Assembly: GCA_030045175.1 (NCBI GenBank)
Contig: JASIBM010000160.1
Span: 1 to 17,800, forward strand
Length of the DNA: 17,800 nucleotides
Direction: 5' to 3'
Source of the DNA: Streptosporangiaceae bacterium
GTDB lineage: Bacteria > Actinomycetota > Actinomycetes > Streptosporangiales > Streptosporangiaceae
The stretch's first letter is position 1. Every line of letters begins with the position of its first letter. Positions 6,235 through 13,681 of this stretch are shown here, piece after piece. The position numbers and the translations under genes are program-made. The notes beneath the pieces were generated by a model. That model was not told the origin of the DNA, ran no database searches, and saw only the letters and a program-made list of their open reading frames with translations.

Positions 6235-6525
6235 GTGAGCGTGGCACCTGTGGAGCTCGCAAGGCCCGAGGTCGAGCAGCAGTCGTCGGTCGACCGGCCT
6301 TGGGTCACCATCGTCTGGGACGACCCGGTCAACCTGATGAGATACGTGACGTACGTATTCCAGCGGGTCTTCGGGTACCCGAAGGCGAAGGCGGAGCGGC
6401 TGATGCTCGACGTGCACACCAAGGGCAAGGCCGTCGTGGCCGCCGGGGCCAGGGAGGCGATGGAGCGTAACGCTGAGGCCCTGCACGGCTACGGCTTGTG
6501 GGCCACCGTTAGCCACGACGCCTGA
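6235..6525 (+). CDS. clpS: ClpS, N-degron adaptor for Clp protease
   Basis: The protein has 96 residues. The core PWVTIVWDDPVNLMRYVTYV, then KAERLMLDVHTKGKAVV, and the final GLWATVSHD closely match actinobacterial ClpS. D29 and D30 and H61 correspond to the residues that hold the N-terminal amino group of N-degron substrates in E. coli ClpS (D35, D36, H66). The E. coli N34 is replaced by W, as is usual in this phylum. ClpS binds the N-domain of ClpA/ClpC and hands over proteins with bulky hydrophobic N-termini for ClpP degradation. The GTG at 6235 sits 7 nt past an extended Shine-Dalgarno (GAAGGAGGTGG), and a second GTG two codons later is possible. It leads the DUF2017-mec-cysO-cysM gene string. 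Confidence 0.95.
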   Translation: MSVAPVELARPEVEQQSSVDRPWVTIVWDDPVNLMRYVTYVFQRVFGYPKAKAERLMLDVHTKGKAVVAAGAREAMERNAEALHGYGLWATVSHDA

Positions 6526-6598
6526 GCGGCAGGCATCCCGGTCCGAACGACGGCTCGATACGGTTCCGCGAGCGGGATGACACAGCATATGGGAGCCG

Positions 6599-7276
6599 AT
6601 GGTGGGATTTCGAGCGACTTCTGGTGGCGTGACCGCCCGATTTACCAAGTCAGAGGCGTCGGTCATCAGGATCTTGGTTGAGCAGGTCGTCGAGTTGGTC
6701 GCCGAGATGCCGTCGGCCAGCGCCGACGGCACGCTCGACCTGATCGGCCTGGCCGGCGACGATGCGCCCGGCGCCGCTGGGCCAGGGCGCGGCCCGGCTC
6801 AGCCGGGCGCCCCTGGCGCGGGCGACGCGGCCGAGCGCATACCGGACGCCGACGAGCTTGCCGCGATGGTCGGCCTGTCGGAGTCGGCCGACCTGGGTGA
6901 GCCTGTCATGCCCGACGACCCGGTCCTGGCCAGGTTGCTGCCCGATGGCTATCGTGACGACCCCGACGCGGCGCGGGAGTTCCGCAAGTTCACCGAGTCC
7001 AGCCTGCGGTCGGCCAAGGCGGAGGCGGCCAGGACGCTGCTGGCGACGCTGCCGCCTGGCGGAGGCAAGATCAAGCTCAGCGCGGAGCACGCCGAGGCGT
7101 GGCTGCGCTCGCTGAACGATGTCCGGCTCGCGCTCGGCGTGCGACTTGGAGTCACCGAGGACCTCGACGGGCTGGATTCCGACGTCGCGCTGGACGACCC
7201 CCGTTTCGCTTATGTCTTGTTCATCTACCAGTGGCTGGCCGAACTGCAAGACAGCCTGCTGACGGCCCTGTCCTAG
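6599..7276 (+). CDS. DUF2017 family protein
   Basis: A 225-residue protein of the DUF2017 family, which follows clpS throughout actinobacteria (Rv1332 in M. tuberculosis). Visible family blocks are FTKSEASVIRILVEQVVELV near the N-terminus, DPVLARLLPDGYRDDPDAAREFRKFTE in the middle, and AWLRSLNDVRLALGVRLGV with FAYVLFIYQWLAELQDSLL at the end. It is mostly helical and soluble, with no signal peptide. A Gly/Pro/Ala-rich insertion at about residues 54-77 looks like a disordered loop. Constant linkage to clpS suggests a role in regulated proteolysis, but that is inference from context. The ATG at 6599 follows GGGAG; a GTG one codon later is an alternative. Confidence 0.85.
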   Translation: MVGFRATSGGVTARFTKSEASVIRILVEQVVELVAEMPSASADGTLDLIGLAGDDAPGAAGPGRGPAQPGAPGAGDAAERIPDADELAAMVGLSESADLGEPVMPDDPVLARLLPDGYRDDPDAAREFRKFTESSLRSAKAEAARTLLATLPPGGGKIKLSAEHAEAWLRSLNDVRLALGVRLGVTEDLDGLDSDVALDDPRFAYVLFIYQWLAELQDSLLTALS

Positions 7277-7285
7277 CGGGCGGGT

Positions 7286-7291
7286 TACGAT
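7286..7291 (+). promoter_or_regulatory. Putative -10 box for mec
   Basis: TACGAT is followed by 7 nt and the ATG of mec at 7299, with no Shine-Dalgarno. This suggests a separate leaderless transcript for mec-cysO-cysM in addition to read-through from clpS-DUF2017. Confidence 0.45.
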
Positions 7292-7298
7292 CACGGGC

Positions 7299-7724
7299 AT
7301 GCTGACGATCTCGCGTGCCCTGCTCGACCAGGTGATTGCGCACGCCAGGGCCGATCATCCGGATGAGGCTTGCGGCGTGATCGCCGGGTCGGCCGGGTCG
7401 GGCAAGCCCGAGCGGTTCATCGCGATGACGAATGCCGATCGGTCGCCCACGTTCTACCGGTTCGATTCGATGGAACAGTTGCGAGTGTGGCGGGAGATGG
7501 ACGACAGGGACGAGGAGCCGGTGGTGATCTACCATTCGCATACCGCGACGCAGGCGTACCCGTCCCGCACCGACGTCTCCTACGCTAGCGAGCCTGGCGC
7601 GCACTACCTGCTGGTCTCGACCAGGGAGCCGGATCGGGCGGAGGTGCGCTCGTTCCTGATCGCCGACGGCGTGGTCACCGAGGAGGACGTCCAGGTCGTC
7701 GACATGGTCGCCTCCCTGGAATGA
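7299..7724 (+). CDS. mec: Mec, JAMM-type zinc peptidase acting on CysO
   Basis: A 141-residue Mov34/MPN/PAD-1 protein. The JAMM motif is intact: E23 in DEACGVIAG, and H-x-H with downstream S and D in YHSHTATQAYPSRTDVSYA. In M. tuberculosis the orthologue Rv1334 (Mec+) releases cysteine from the CysO-cysteine adduct, regenerating CysO. It lies directly before cysO and cysM in the same order as Rv1334-Rv1336. Here CysO carries two residues after Gly-Gly, so this peptidase may also trim the CysO precursor (inference). The start is the ATG at 7299, 22 bp after DUF2017, without a Shine-Dalgarno but with TACGAT at leaderless spacing. Confidence 0.92.
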   Translation: MLTISRALLDQVIAHARADHPDEACGVIAGSAGSGKPERFIAMTNADRSPTFYRFDSMEQLRVWREMDDRDEEPVVIYHSHTATQAYPSRTDVSYASEPGAHYLLVSTREPDRAEVRSFLIADGVVTEEDVQVVDMVASLE

Positions 7725-7797
7725 CGACGGCACGGCGCGAGTTGTCCTTTCGGCGAGATTGCTAGCTACCGCGACATCTTTTTGGGGAGAGATACCG

Positions 7798-8076
7798 ATG
7801 GCCATCGAGGTCCGCATCCCGACCATCCTGCGCACGTTCACCAGCGGCGCGAAGTCGGTCGAGGGCTCCGGCGACACGCTTGACGAGCTGTTCGCTGACC
7901 TGGACTCACGGCACGCGGGCCTGCGCGACCGGCTGGTCGACGACTCGGGCTTGCGCCGGTTCATCAACGTCTACGTGAACGACGAGGACGTTCGCTTCCT
8001 CGGCGGGCTGGAGGCGGCGGTCAAGGATGGCGATACGGTCACCGTGCTTCCTGCCGTCGCCGGGGGGACCCGCTAA
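7798..8076 (+). CDS. cysO: CysO, MoaD/ThiS-family sulfur-carrier protein
   Basis: A 92-residue ubiquitin-fold sulfur carrier. VRIPTILRTFTSGAKSVEGS, LRRFINVYVNDEDVRFLGGL and the end TVLPAVAGGTR closely match mycobacterial CysO. As a C-terminal Gly-Gly thiocarboxylate it donates sulfur to the aminoacrylate formed by CysM, making CysO-cysteine, from which Mec frees cysteine. The C-terminus is odd: two residues (Thr-Arg) follow the diglycine and must be removed before the glycine can be adenylated. The start is the ATG at 7798, behind GGGGAGAG about 7 nt upstream; an upstream in-frame TTG at 7759 would add a non-conserved stretch. It lies 73 bp after mec and 36 bp before cysM, probably in the same operon. 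Confidence 0.93.
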   Translation: MAIEVRIPTILRTFTSGAKSVEGSGDTLDELFADLDSRHAGLRDRLVDDSGLRRFINVYVNDEDVRFLGGLEAAVKDGDTVTVLPAVAGGTR

Positions 8077-8112
8077 GCCCGCTGCCCTCGGGTATCGGGT
8101 CGGGCAAGGACA

Positions 8113-9060
8113 ATGCGCTACGACTGCTTGCTTGACTCGGTCGGCGGGACTCCGCTGATCGGGCTGCCGAACCTGTCACCTGGCCCGGCCACCCGGTTGT
8201 GGGCCAAGCTGGAGGACAAGAACCCGACCGGCTCGGTCAAGGACCGCGTCGCGCTCGCAATGGTCCGCGCCGCCGAGAAGGACGGGCGGCTCTGTCCGGG
8301 GTCGGTGATCTTGGAGCCGACCTCGGGGAACACCGGCATCTCGCTGGCGATGATCGCGCGGCTGCGCGGGTACCGGCTGATCTGCGTGATGCCGGAGAAC
8401 ACCTCGGCGGAGCGTACCCAGCTGCTGCAGATGTACGGCGCGTCCATCGTCTACTCGCCGGCCGCGGGCGGATCCAACGAGGCGGTCCGGGTGGCGAAGA
8501 AGCTCGCCGGAGAGAACCCCGGCTGGGTGATGCTGTACCAGTACGGCAACGAGGCCAACGCTCGCGCTCACTACGAGACGACCGGGCCCGAGTTGCTCGC
8601 CGACCTGCCGGAGATCACGCACTTCGTGGCCGGCCTGGGCACGACAGGGACGCTGATGGGAACGGGCAGGTTCTTGCGGGAGAACGTGCCTGGCGTGCAG
8701 ATCATCGCCGCCGAGCCACGCTACGGTGAGCTGGTCTACGGGTTGCGGAACATGGACGAGGGCTTCGTGCCTGAGCTCTACGACGACTCGGTGCTGACCT
8801 CGCGGCTGTCTGTGTCGGCGGCCGACGCGCTGCGCCGGACCCGCGAGCTCGTGCAGGCCGAAGGGATCTTCGCCGGCATCTCGTCAGGTTGCGTGCTGCA
8901 CGCCGGGCTGGCGCTGGCCGAGCGGGCGGAGGCGGCGGGGGACCGGGCCGACATCGTCCTGCTGATCGCCGACGCGGGCTGGAAGTACCTGTCGACTGGC
9001 GCGTACGGCGGCACCCTCGCCGAGGCGGAGGCCAGGCTAGAAGGCGAGTTGTGGGCGTGA
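8113..9060 (+). CDS. cysM: CysM, O-phosphoserine-dependent cysteine synthase
   Basis: A 315-residue fold-type II PLP enzyme. The Schiff-base lysine is K43 in NPTGSVKDR, the substrate loop is EPTSGNTGIS, and the phosphate cup is GLGTTGTLMGTGR. R212 in YGLRNMDEGFVPELYD aligns, with the same offset of 8 as the PLP lysine, to Arg220 of M. tuberculosis CysM, the residue credited with preference for O-phosphoserine. This fits a synthase that uses O-phosphoserine and CysO thiocarboxylate rather than O-acetylserine and sulfide. The route resists oxidation because sulfur stays protein-bound. AAGGA lies just before the ATG at 8113. The gene ends in TGA overlapping the GTG of the next gene by 4 bp (GTGA), so the thioesterase-like gene is translationally coupled. 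Confidence 0.95.
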   Translation: MRYDCLLDSVGGTPLIGLPNLSPGPATRLWAKLEDKNPTGSVKDRVALAMVRAAEKDGRLCPGSVILEPTSGNTGISLAMIARLRGYRLICVMPENTSAERTQLLQMYGASIVYSPAAGGSNEAVRVAKKLAGENPGWVMLYQYGNEANARAHYETTGPELLADLPEITHFVAGLGTTGTLMGTGRFLRENVPGVQIIAAEPRYGELVYGLRNMDEGFVPELYDDSVLTSRLSVSAADALRRTRELVQAEGIFAGISSGCVLHAGLALAERAEAAGDRADIVLLIADAGWKYLSTGAYGGTLAEAEARLEGELWA

Positions 9061-10043
9061 GCGACCAGGAAGACCTGCGCGAGCGAGCCGAAGGCGGGAG
9101 CGCGCGAGCGAGCCGGACGGTCTTTGACGAGGCGACGGCGGTTACCCGGCTCGGCGACGGGCGCTACCTGGCCCATCCCGATCAGCGCTTCGCGCTTGTC
9201 GCGCCCGGTGGTGCCACCGCGCCTGCGGTGAACGGCGGCGTGCTGATCGCGACCGTGTTGCGAGCGGTGCTCGACTGCTCTGTGCTGCCGCACCCGGTCG
9301 CGACCAGCGTTCACTTCCTGCGGGTCGCGCGGCTCGCCCCGGCGCGCATCGACGTCACCTGGCTGAAGACCGGGCGGACCGCCGCGACGGCGCGGGCCAC
9401 CCTGGTCCAGGATGACCAGCCGGTGCTTGAGGCGACGGTCACCACGGGCACGGTGCCGGCCAGCCAGCCACCCACCTCAAGCGGGAACGGCGCCGGTGCC
9501 AGCGACGGCGACCGGGCTGATGGCGGTTCGGCCGCAGATGCGGCGAGCCCTGGACTGCGCTGGACCGATGCAGCTCCTGTGTTGCCTTCGCCGCAGGAAT
9601 GCGTTGACCTTGGACCGTGGCCGGGCACCGTCGCGCCAGACGGCACGGCCGGTTACGCGGGCCAGGTCCGGCTGCTGCTCGATCCGGCCGTCACCGGCTG
9701 GCGGTTCGGCCGGCCCGCCGGGCTGCCACAGATGCGGGGCTACTTCGCGCTGAGCGAGGACAGGGAGCCCGACGCGCTGATGCTGGCGCTGGCCGTCGAC
9801 GCGCTGCCGCCTGTGGTATTCGGGCTCGGCGCCACCGGGTGGGCGCCCACTGTCGAGCTGACCATGCACATGCGGCTGGTGCCCGCGCCAGGGCTGCTGA
9901 CGGTCGCGGCCAAGTGCAGGCACGTCAGCGGGGGCTGGTTCGACGAGGAGGCCGAGGTCTGGGATTCGGCCGGGAACCTGGTCGCGCAAAGCCGCCAGCT
10001 CGCCCGCGTTGGCCGCGGCCCCCTGCGCCGGGCAACCGCCTAG
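9057..10043 (+). CDS. Double-hotdog acyl-CoA thioesterase-like protein
   Basis: The protein has 328 residues from a GTG that overlaps the cysM stop by 4 bp. The N-terminal half (about 22-140) has the TesB/4HBT_3 look: GRYLAHPDQRFALVAPGG, APAVNGGVLIATVLRAVL and TSVHFLRVARLAPARIDVTW. A polar linker (about 140-175, with SSGNGAGASDGD) leads to a second hotdog-like half containing MRGYFALSEDREPDALMLALAVDALPP and HMRLVPAPGLLTVAAKCRHV. Such proteins hydrolyse acyl-CoA thioesters; chain length cannot be read from sequence. A GTG at 9051 is an alternative start. In M. tuberculosis this position holds a rhomboid protease gene, so the coupling to cysM is lineage-specific. Its role in sulfur metabolism is unclear. 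Confidence 0.75.
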   Translation: MSDQEDLRERAEGGSARASRTVFDEATAVTRLGDGRYLAHPDQRFALVAPGGATAPAVNGGVLIATVLRAVLDCSVLPHPVATSVHFLRVARLAPARIDVTWLKTGRTAATARATLVQDDQPVLEATVTTGTVPASQPPTSSGNGAGASDGDRADGGSAADAASPGLRWTDAAPVLPSPQECVDLGPWPGTVAPDGTAGYAGQVRLLLDPAVTGWRFGRPAGLPQMRGYFALSEDREPDALMLALAVDALPPVVFGLGATGWAPTVELTMHMRLVPAPGLLTVAAKCRHVSGGWFDEEAEVWDSAGNLVAQSRQLARVGRGPLRRATA

Positions 10044-10045
10044 TC

Positions 10046-10100
10046 TCATGATCGTGGTCGTCTGTCAGCTGCCACAGCTGAGAATCGTCCCCGATCATGA
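10046..10100. terminator. Nested inverted repeats between convergent genes
   Basis: A 9-bp perfect outer inverted repeat, TCATGATCG (10046-10054) and CGATCATGA (10092-10100), encloses a 7-bp hairpin TCAGCTG-CCA-CAGCTGA (10065-10081). It lies between the convergent thioesterase and MFS genes, so a bidirectional terminator is likely, though no T tract is present. Confidence 0.5.
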
Positions 10101-10117
10101 ACGAGCGATGTGACGCG

Positions 10118-11416
10118 CTACGGCACGGACTTGATCTTCCAGACGAAGACCCCCCCGGCCAGCGCCACGACGGCGGTCGCGCCGAACAGCACCGGGTAGC
10201 CGCCCACGGCCACCAGTGCGGGGTTGAGCACCCCGGCCAGGGCGGTCGGGCCCACGATCGCGATGTTGATGATGCCGAGGTCCTTGGCCCGGTCCGCGGC
10301 GGCGGGCAGTACCTGGGTGATCAGCGCCTGGTCGACGGCCAGGTAGGCGCCGAAGCCCACGCCGTAGAGCACGGCGGCGACCATCGCGGCTGGCCAGGTC
10401 TCGACGAACGTGAGCACCACGGCGGCGAGCGCGATCAAGGTGCCCGAGCACACGACGATCACCTTGCGCCTGCCGATCCGGTCCGAGATCATCCCGCCCA
10501 GGATCGCGGTGACGACCACGCAGACCGTGTAGATCGCGGTCAGGTAGAGCAACCCCTGCTTGGCCGTCTGCCCGGGGAACAGCCGGGAGAAGTGCACCAC
10601 GTCGGTCAGGAAGAACAACAGGTACAGCGTCCCCATCGCGATCGCGAGCGAGACGAGGAACCTGGTGAGCCAGGCCCAGCCGAAGTCGGGGTGCCGCCGC
10701 GGGTCGATCCAGAACGCGGCGAGCACCGCGCGCATCGAGATGGGCTTGGCGTGCTCGGGAGCCAGCGGGTGATCGGGGCTGAAGAGCACGAACGGGAGCG
10801 TGAGCACGAGCAGCGCGATAGCTAGCATCAGGTAGCCGCTTGCCTGCCCGGTGACGACGAACGCAACGAGGCCGCCGCCGAGCAGCAGGCCAAGCGCCTG
10901 GGGCATGCTGAACCAGCCAGCCACCGTCGCTCGCTGGGTGACCGGGACGTGGTCGGGCACCGCCGCGCTCAGGCTGGCGAACTCACCGTTCTGGAACGCC
11001 GAGAACAGCACCCAGAGCACGCCCACCCAGATCACCTTGGACTGCAGGCCGATCAGCGCGAGCGACGCAGCCCCGAGCAACGCGAAGCCGAGCGTCCAGC
11101 GATGCCGCCTGCCGCGGAGATGGCCGAGCGCACGGGAGTGACTGGTCCGGTCAGAAAGCGCGCCCGCGATCGGCGTGGCGAGCAGCGAGGAGATCGCGGC
11201 GGCGCCCAGGATCAGGCCGAGCGCCAGATGCTCGCCCCTGTGGTCGATGGTCTCGAGTTGCGCGGGAATGAGGAAATTCGGCGGTACCTGCGCCGCCATC
11301 CACATGACCAGGCTGGCCAGGCCGAGCCCGCCGATCCAGCTCGCCGAGACCGGCTTGGTCGGCTCGGCCAGCGCGGGCGAGTGCGCTCGCGGCGATTGCG
11401 TCGCCTGCTCGGCCAT
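10118..11416 (-). CDS. Major facilitator superfamily transporter
   Basis: The protein has 432 residues with about 12 hydrophobic segments, beginning at GLGLASLVMWMAAQ. The cytoplasmic loop motif A is recognisable in each half: GALSDRTS...RRHRW after TM2-3, and GGMISDRIGRRKVIVVCSG in the C-terminal half. These are MFS permease hallmarks, and the duplicated 6+6 layout with a long central loop (about residues 210-250) is normal. The substrate is unknown. The ATG at 11416 is chosen because GGAGG lies 8 nt upstream; the frame extends to an ATG at 11473, which would overlap the divergent MBL gene. It converges on the thioesterase gene and diverges from the MBL hydrolase gene with 43 bp between starts. 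Confidence 0.85.
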   Translation of the reverse strand: MAEQATQSPRAHSPALAEPTKPVSASWIGGLGLASLVMWMAAQVPPNFLIPAQLETIDHRGEHLALGLILGAAAISSLLATPIAGALSDRTSHSRALGHLRGRRHRWTLGFALLGAASLALIGLQSKVIWVGVLWVLFSAFQNGEFASLSAAVPDHVPVTQRATVAGWFSMPQALGLLLGGGLVAFVVTGQASGYLMLAIALLVLTLPFVLFSPDHPLAPEHAKPISMRAVLAAFWIDPRRHPDFGWAWLTRFLVSLAIAMGTLYLLFFLTDVVHFSRLFPGQTAKQGLLYLTAIYTVCVVVTAILGGMISDRIGRRKVIVVCSGTLIALAAVVLTFVETWPAAMVAAVLYGVGFGAYLAVDQALITQVLPAAADRAKDLGIINIAIVGPTALAGVLNPALVAVGGYPVLFGATAVVALAGGVFVWKIKSVP

Positions 11417-11445
11417 CTGGCCGCCTCCATACTTGGGGTCGGGCG

Positions 11446-11451
11446 TAGCCT
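11446..11451 (+). promoter_or_regulatory. Possible -10 box for the MBL hydrolase gene
   Basis: TAGCCT lies 8 nt before the ATG at 11460, in the 43-bp divergent spacer. The spacing is slightly long for a leaderless start and no Shine-Dalgarno is seen, so this is a weak call. Confidence 0.25.
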
Positions 11452-11459
11452 TGGCAGCC

Positions 11460-12200
11460 ATGGAACTCACCATCGTGGGTTGCTCAGGGAGCTTCCCCGG
11501 GCCAGATAGCTCCGCTTCGTGCTACCTCGTCGCCGCCGATGGTTTTCGCATGCTACTTGACCTGGGCAATGGGTCGATGGGCGCGTTGCAGCGATACGCG
11601 GAACTCGACCAGATCGATGCGATCTGCCTTAGCCACTTGCACGCGGATCACTGCCTCGATATGTGTTCCTATCAGGTTTTCCGTACCTATCATCCGGGCG
11701 GGCCGCTTGGCAAGATCCCCGTGTACGGCCCGCAAGGAACGGCGGACCGGCTGGACAGCGCGACCTGGTCAGATCACGACCGGCCGATCGCGCGGAGCTT
11801 CGACATGCGCACGCTGTCGCCAGGAAAGCTCGAGATCGGCCCGCTCACGGTCACGGTGGACCACATGAATCACCCGGTCGAGACGTTCGGATTCCGCATT
11901 GAGCATGGCGGGCGGGTGATCACCTACTCGGCGGACACGGGGCCGACAGCCGCGCTGGTCGGCCTGGCTGCGGGGTCAGACGTGTTGCTGTGCGAGGCCT
12001 CCTTCGTCGACGGCCCGGGGCTGCCCGCTGACCTGCACCTCACCGCCGGGCAGGCGGCCGAGCATGCAGACCGCGCAGGCGTGGGGCGGCTGGTACTGAC
12101 GCACCTGGTGCCGTGGAACGACCCGGACCGATCGCTGGCGCAAGCGGCGGCGCGCTTCGCGGGCCCGCTGACGCTGGCGAGTCCCGGGCTCCGCCTTTAG
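11460..12200 (+). CDS. MBL-fold hydrolase, Rv1339-like (probable cyclic nucleotide phosphodiesterase)
   Basis: A 246-residue metallo-beta-lactamase-fold protein. The dinuclear metal motif is SHLHADHCLD (H59, H61, D63, H64), with further ligands expected in HMNHPVETF, SADTGP and LTHLVPW. The N-terminal MELTIVGCSGSFPGPDSSASCYLV resembles RNase Z/AtsA-like members. By similarity and position (upstream of rph and rdgB, downstream of cysM) it matches M. tuberculosis Rv1339, which has been reported as an atypical class II cAMP phosphodiesterase. A cAMP-hydrolysing role is thus likely but not proven; RNase Z-like activity is the alternative. The ATG at 11460 begins the conserved fold; no Shine-Dalgarno is seen. 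Its last 161 bp overlap, tail to tail, the open frame of the convergent glycosyltransferase. Confidence 0.85.
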   Translation: MELTIVGCSGSFPGPDSSASCYLVAADGFRMLLDLGNGSMGALQRYAELDQIDAICLSHLHADHCLDMCSYQVFRTYHPGGPLGKIPVYGPQGTADRLDSATWSDHDRPIARSFDMRTLSPGKLEIGPLTVTVDHMNHPVETFGFRIEHGGRVITYSADTGPTAALVGLAAGSDVLLCEASFVDGPGLPADLHLTAGQAAEHADRAGVGRLVLTHLVPWNDPDRSLAQAAARFAGPLTLASPGLRL

Positions 12201-13476
12201 GACATGTCCCGCGGGCCGCTAGCCTGCCTCGCGCGGGTGGCAGGACGGCAAGCACGACCACGAGCGCGGCACAGCTGATGCCAAAGCAGTCTTGGCGCAA
12301 CTCCTCGAACAGGTGCGGTGCGTAGACGGCGAACCAGGGCGTCCTGGTGATGTACGGATCGGCGAAGGTGAATAGCTCGGTCGTGCCAACCGCAACCAGC
12401 CAGCGCCAGGTGCTGCGGCCTTCGCCCAGGATGACCCCGATCGCGACCACGATCCACACGATGTGGTGAATCCAGGAGACCGGCGAGACTAGGACGGCGA
12501 GCAGGCCGACGATGGCCGCTCCGGCCATGTCATTGCCGCGCCTGGCGGCGGCCAGCGCGGCAGCGAAGCCCGCGACGATGACGACGACGACGAGCCCGAG
12601 CCACAGCGCGGTCGGCGCGGGATAAGGCGCGAAGGCGCGCAGCAGCATGGCCCTGATCGACTGATCGGAGGTCTGCGTCGGCCGGCCGAGGCGGGCGGTG
12701 TCGAACAGCGCGCTCGTCCAGTAGTAGGCCGAACTGCCTGGTAGCAGCGCCCACGCGAGCAGCGTGCAGGTCCCCGCGATCATGGCGCTCACGCCGGCCG
12801 CCTTGCGGCGACCTGTCAGCAACAGGTAGACGATCAGCAGGCCGGGCATCAGCTTGATCGCCGTGGCCAGGCCGATCAGCAGGCCGCGCGGCCACCGCGG
12901 CCTGGCGACAGCCAGGTCCGCGACGCACATCGCGGCGAGCGCGATGTCGATCTGGCCGAACCTGATCTCCTGGAGCATCGGCCACAAGAACATGCAGACG
13001 CCGGTGACCGCCCCGAGCACCGCGGGCGCGTACCTGCCGGTCCTGGCGAGAAACGGGCGGAACGCGAACCATGCCGTGACAGCCAGCGGCAAGTAGACCA
13101 CAGGCACCCACGCGAGCCGCGCGGCGTGCCAGCTGATCAGGGCCAGCGGCACGGCCAGGATCGCGGCGAAGGGCGGGTAGGTGAAGACAAGATAGGAACG
13201 GCCCAGGCTGGCAAGCTCGCGGCGGGGGACGCGGCCGTATACCTGCTTGCCTTCGAGCACCTGGCGACCCGCCGTGCGGTAGACGGCCAGGTCGCTCATG
13301 TGCGGCGAGTGAATGAACGCGGCGTTGGTTATCAGCACGGCCAATGCCACCGCGATGGACCAGGTCAGCGCCGCGAGCGGGTACGGCAGCCAGCTCTGCC
13401 AGGCTGGCTTGGCCGGCCTGGGCGCCGGCCGGGTGGCAGTGGGCGCGATCACGTCGCGCTTGGTCGAGAAGGCCAA
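12040..13476 (-). CDS. GT87/DUF2029 polyprenyl-phosphate-dependent membrane glycosyltransferase
   Basis: The protein has 478 residues and about 10-11 hydrophobic segments, typical of GT-C enzymes of the DUF2029/GT87 family (PimE and other alpha-1,2-mannosyltransferases). The first extracytoplasmic loop holds HMSDLAVYRTAGRQVLEGKQVY, with D62 in the position of the essential aspartate of PimE (D58). FTYPPFAAIL and EIRFGQIDIALAAMCVADLA are further family blocks. It would transfer a sugar from a polyprenyl-phosphate donor to an envelope glycolipid or glycan on the outer side of the membrane. The start is TTG at 13476 behind a G-rich Shine-Dalgarno-like run. After about residue 420 the tail becomes Pro/Ala/Arg-rich and lies antisense to the MBL gene, so the true C-terminus is doubtful. 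It diverges from the epimerase gene. Confidence 0.82.
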   Translation of the reverse strand: MAFSTKRDVIAPTATRPAPRPAKPAWQSWLPYPLAALTWSIAVALAVLITNAAFIHSPHMSDLAVYRTAGRQVLEGKQVYGRVPRRELASLGRSYLVFTYPPFAAILAVPLALISWHAARLAWVPVVYLPLAVTAWFAFRPFLARTGRYAPAVLGAVTGVCMFLWPMLQEIRFGQIDIALAAMCVADLAVARPRWPRGLLIGLATAIKLMPGLLIVYLLLTGRRKAAGVSAMIAGTCTLLAWALLPGSSAYYWTSALFDTARLGRPTQTSDQSIRAMLLRAFAPYPAPTALWLGLVVVVIVAGFAAALAAARRGNDMAGAAIVGLLAVLVSPVSWIHHIVWIVVAIGVILGEGRSTWRWLVAVGTTELFTFADPYITRTPWFAVYAPHLFEELRQDCFGISCAALVVVLAVLPPARGRLAARGTCPKGGARDSPASAGPRSAPPLAPAIGPGRSTAPGASVPAAPRLRGLHARPPARR

Positions 13477-13681
13477 TGCGAAATCCCCCCGCTGTGTCAG
13501 CCCCGGGGCGCGACCCTCGGAACCCCGCGAGTGGCTTGAGGATCAGGCAACCCCCGTTGGATTCCTCGCCACCGTCAGCTCCTGCCAATGCTTCCCTGTC
13601 CGCCGCGTGACGACACGCTGGCTCGCCGGCTGGCCAGGCAGGACTCCGGCCGGCTGCCTGGCGCACATAGACTGCTGTTAC
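13477..13681. other. Divergent glycosyltransferase/epimerase spacer
   Basis: These 205 bp separate two divergent sugar-metabolism genes. Before the epimerase ATG lies TAGACT (13668-13673), 8 nt from the start, a possible -10 box. For the glycosyltransferase the only recognisable signal is the G-rich stretch just before its TTG. I see no operator-like palindrome. Confidence 0.35.

Noticed and set aside
11417..11473. Longer MFS N-terminus from the ATG at 11473
   Set aside because: It would overlap the start of the divergent MBL gene; the ATG at 11416 has a good Shine-Dalgarno.
13313..13681. N-terminal extension of the epimerase upstream of 13682
   Set aside because: The extension overlaps the divergent GT87 start and has no conserved sequence; the Rossmann fold begins at the ATG at 13682.
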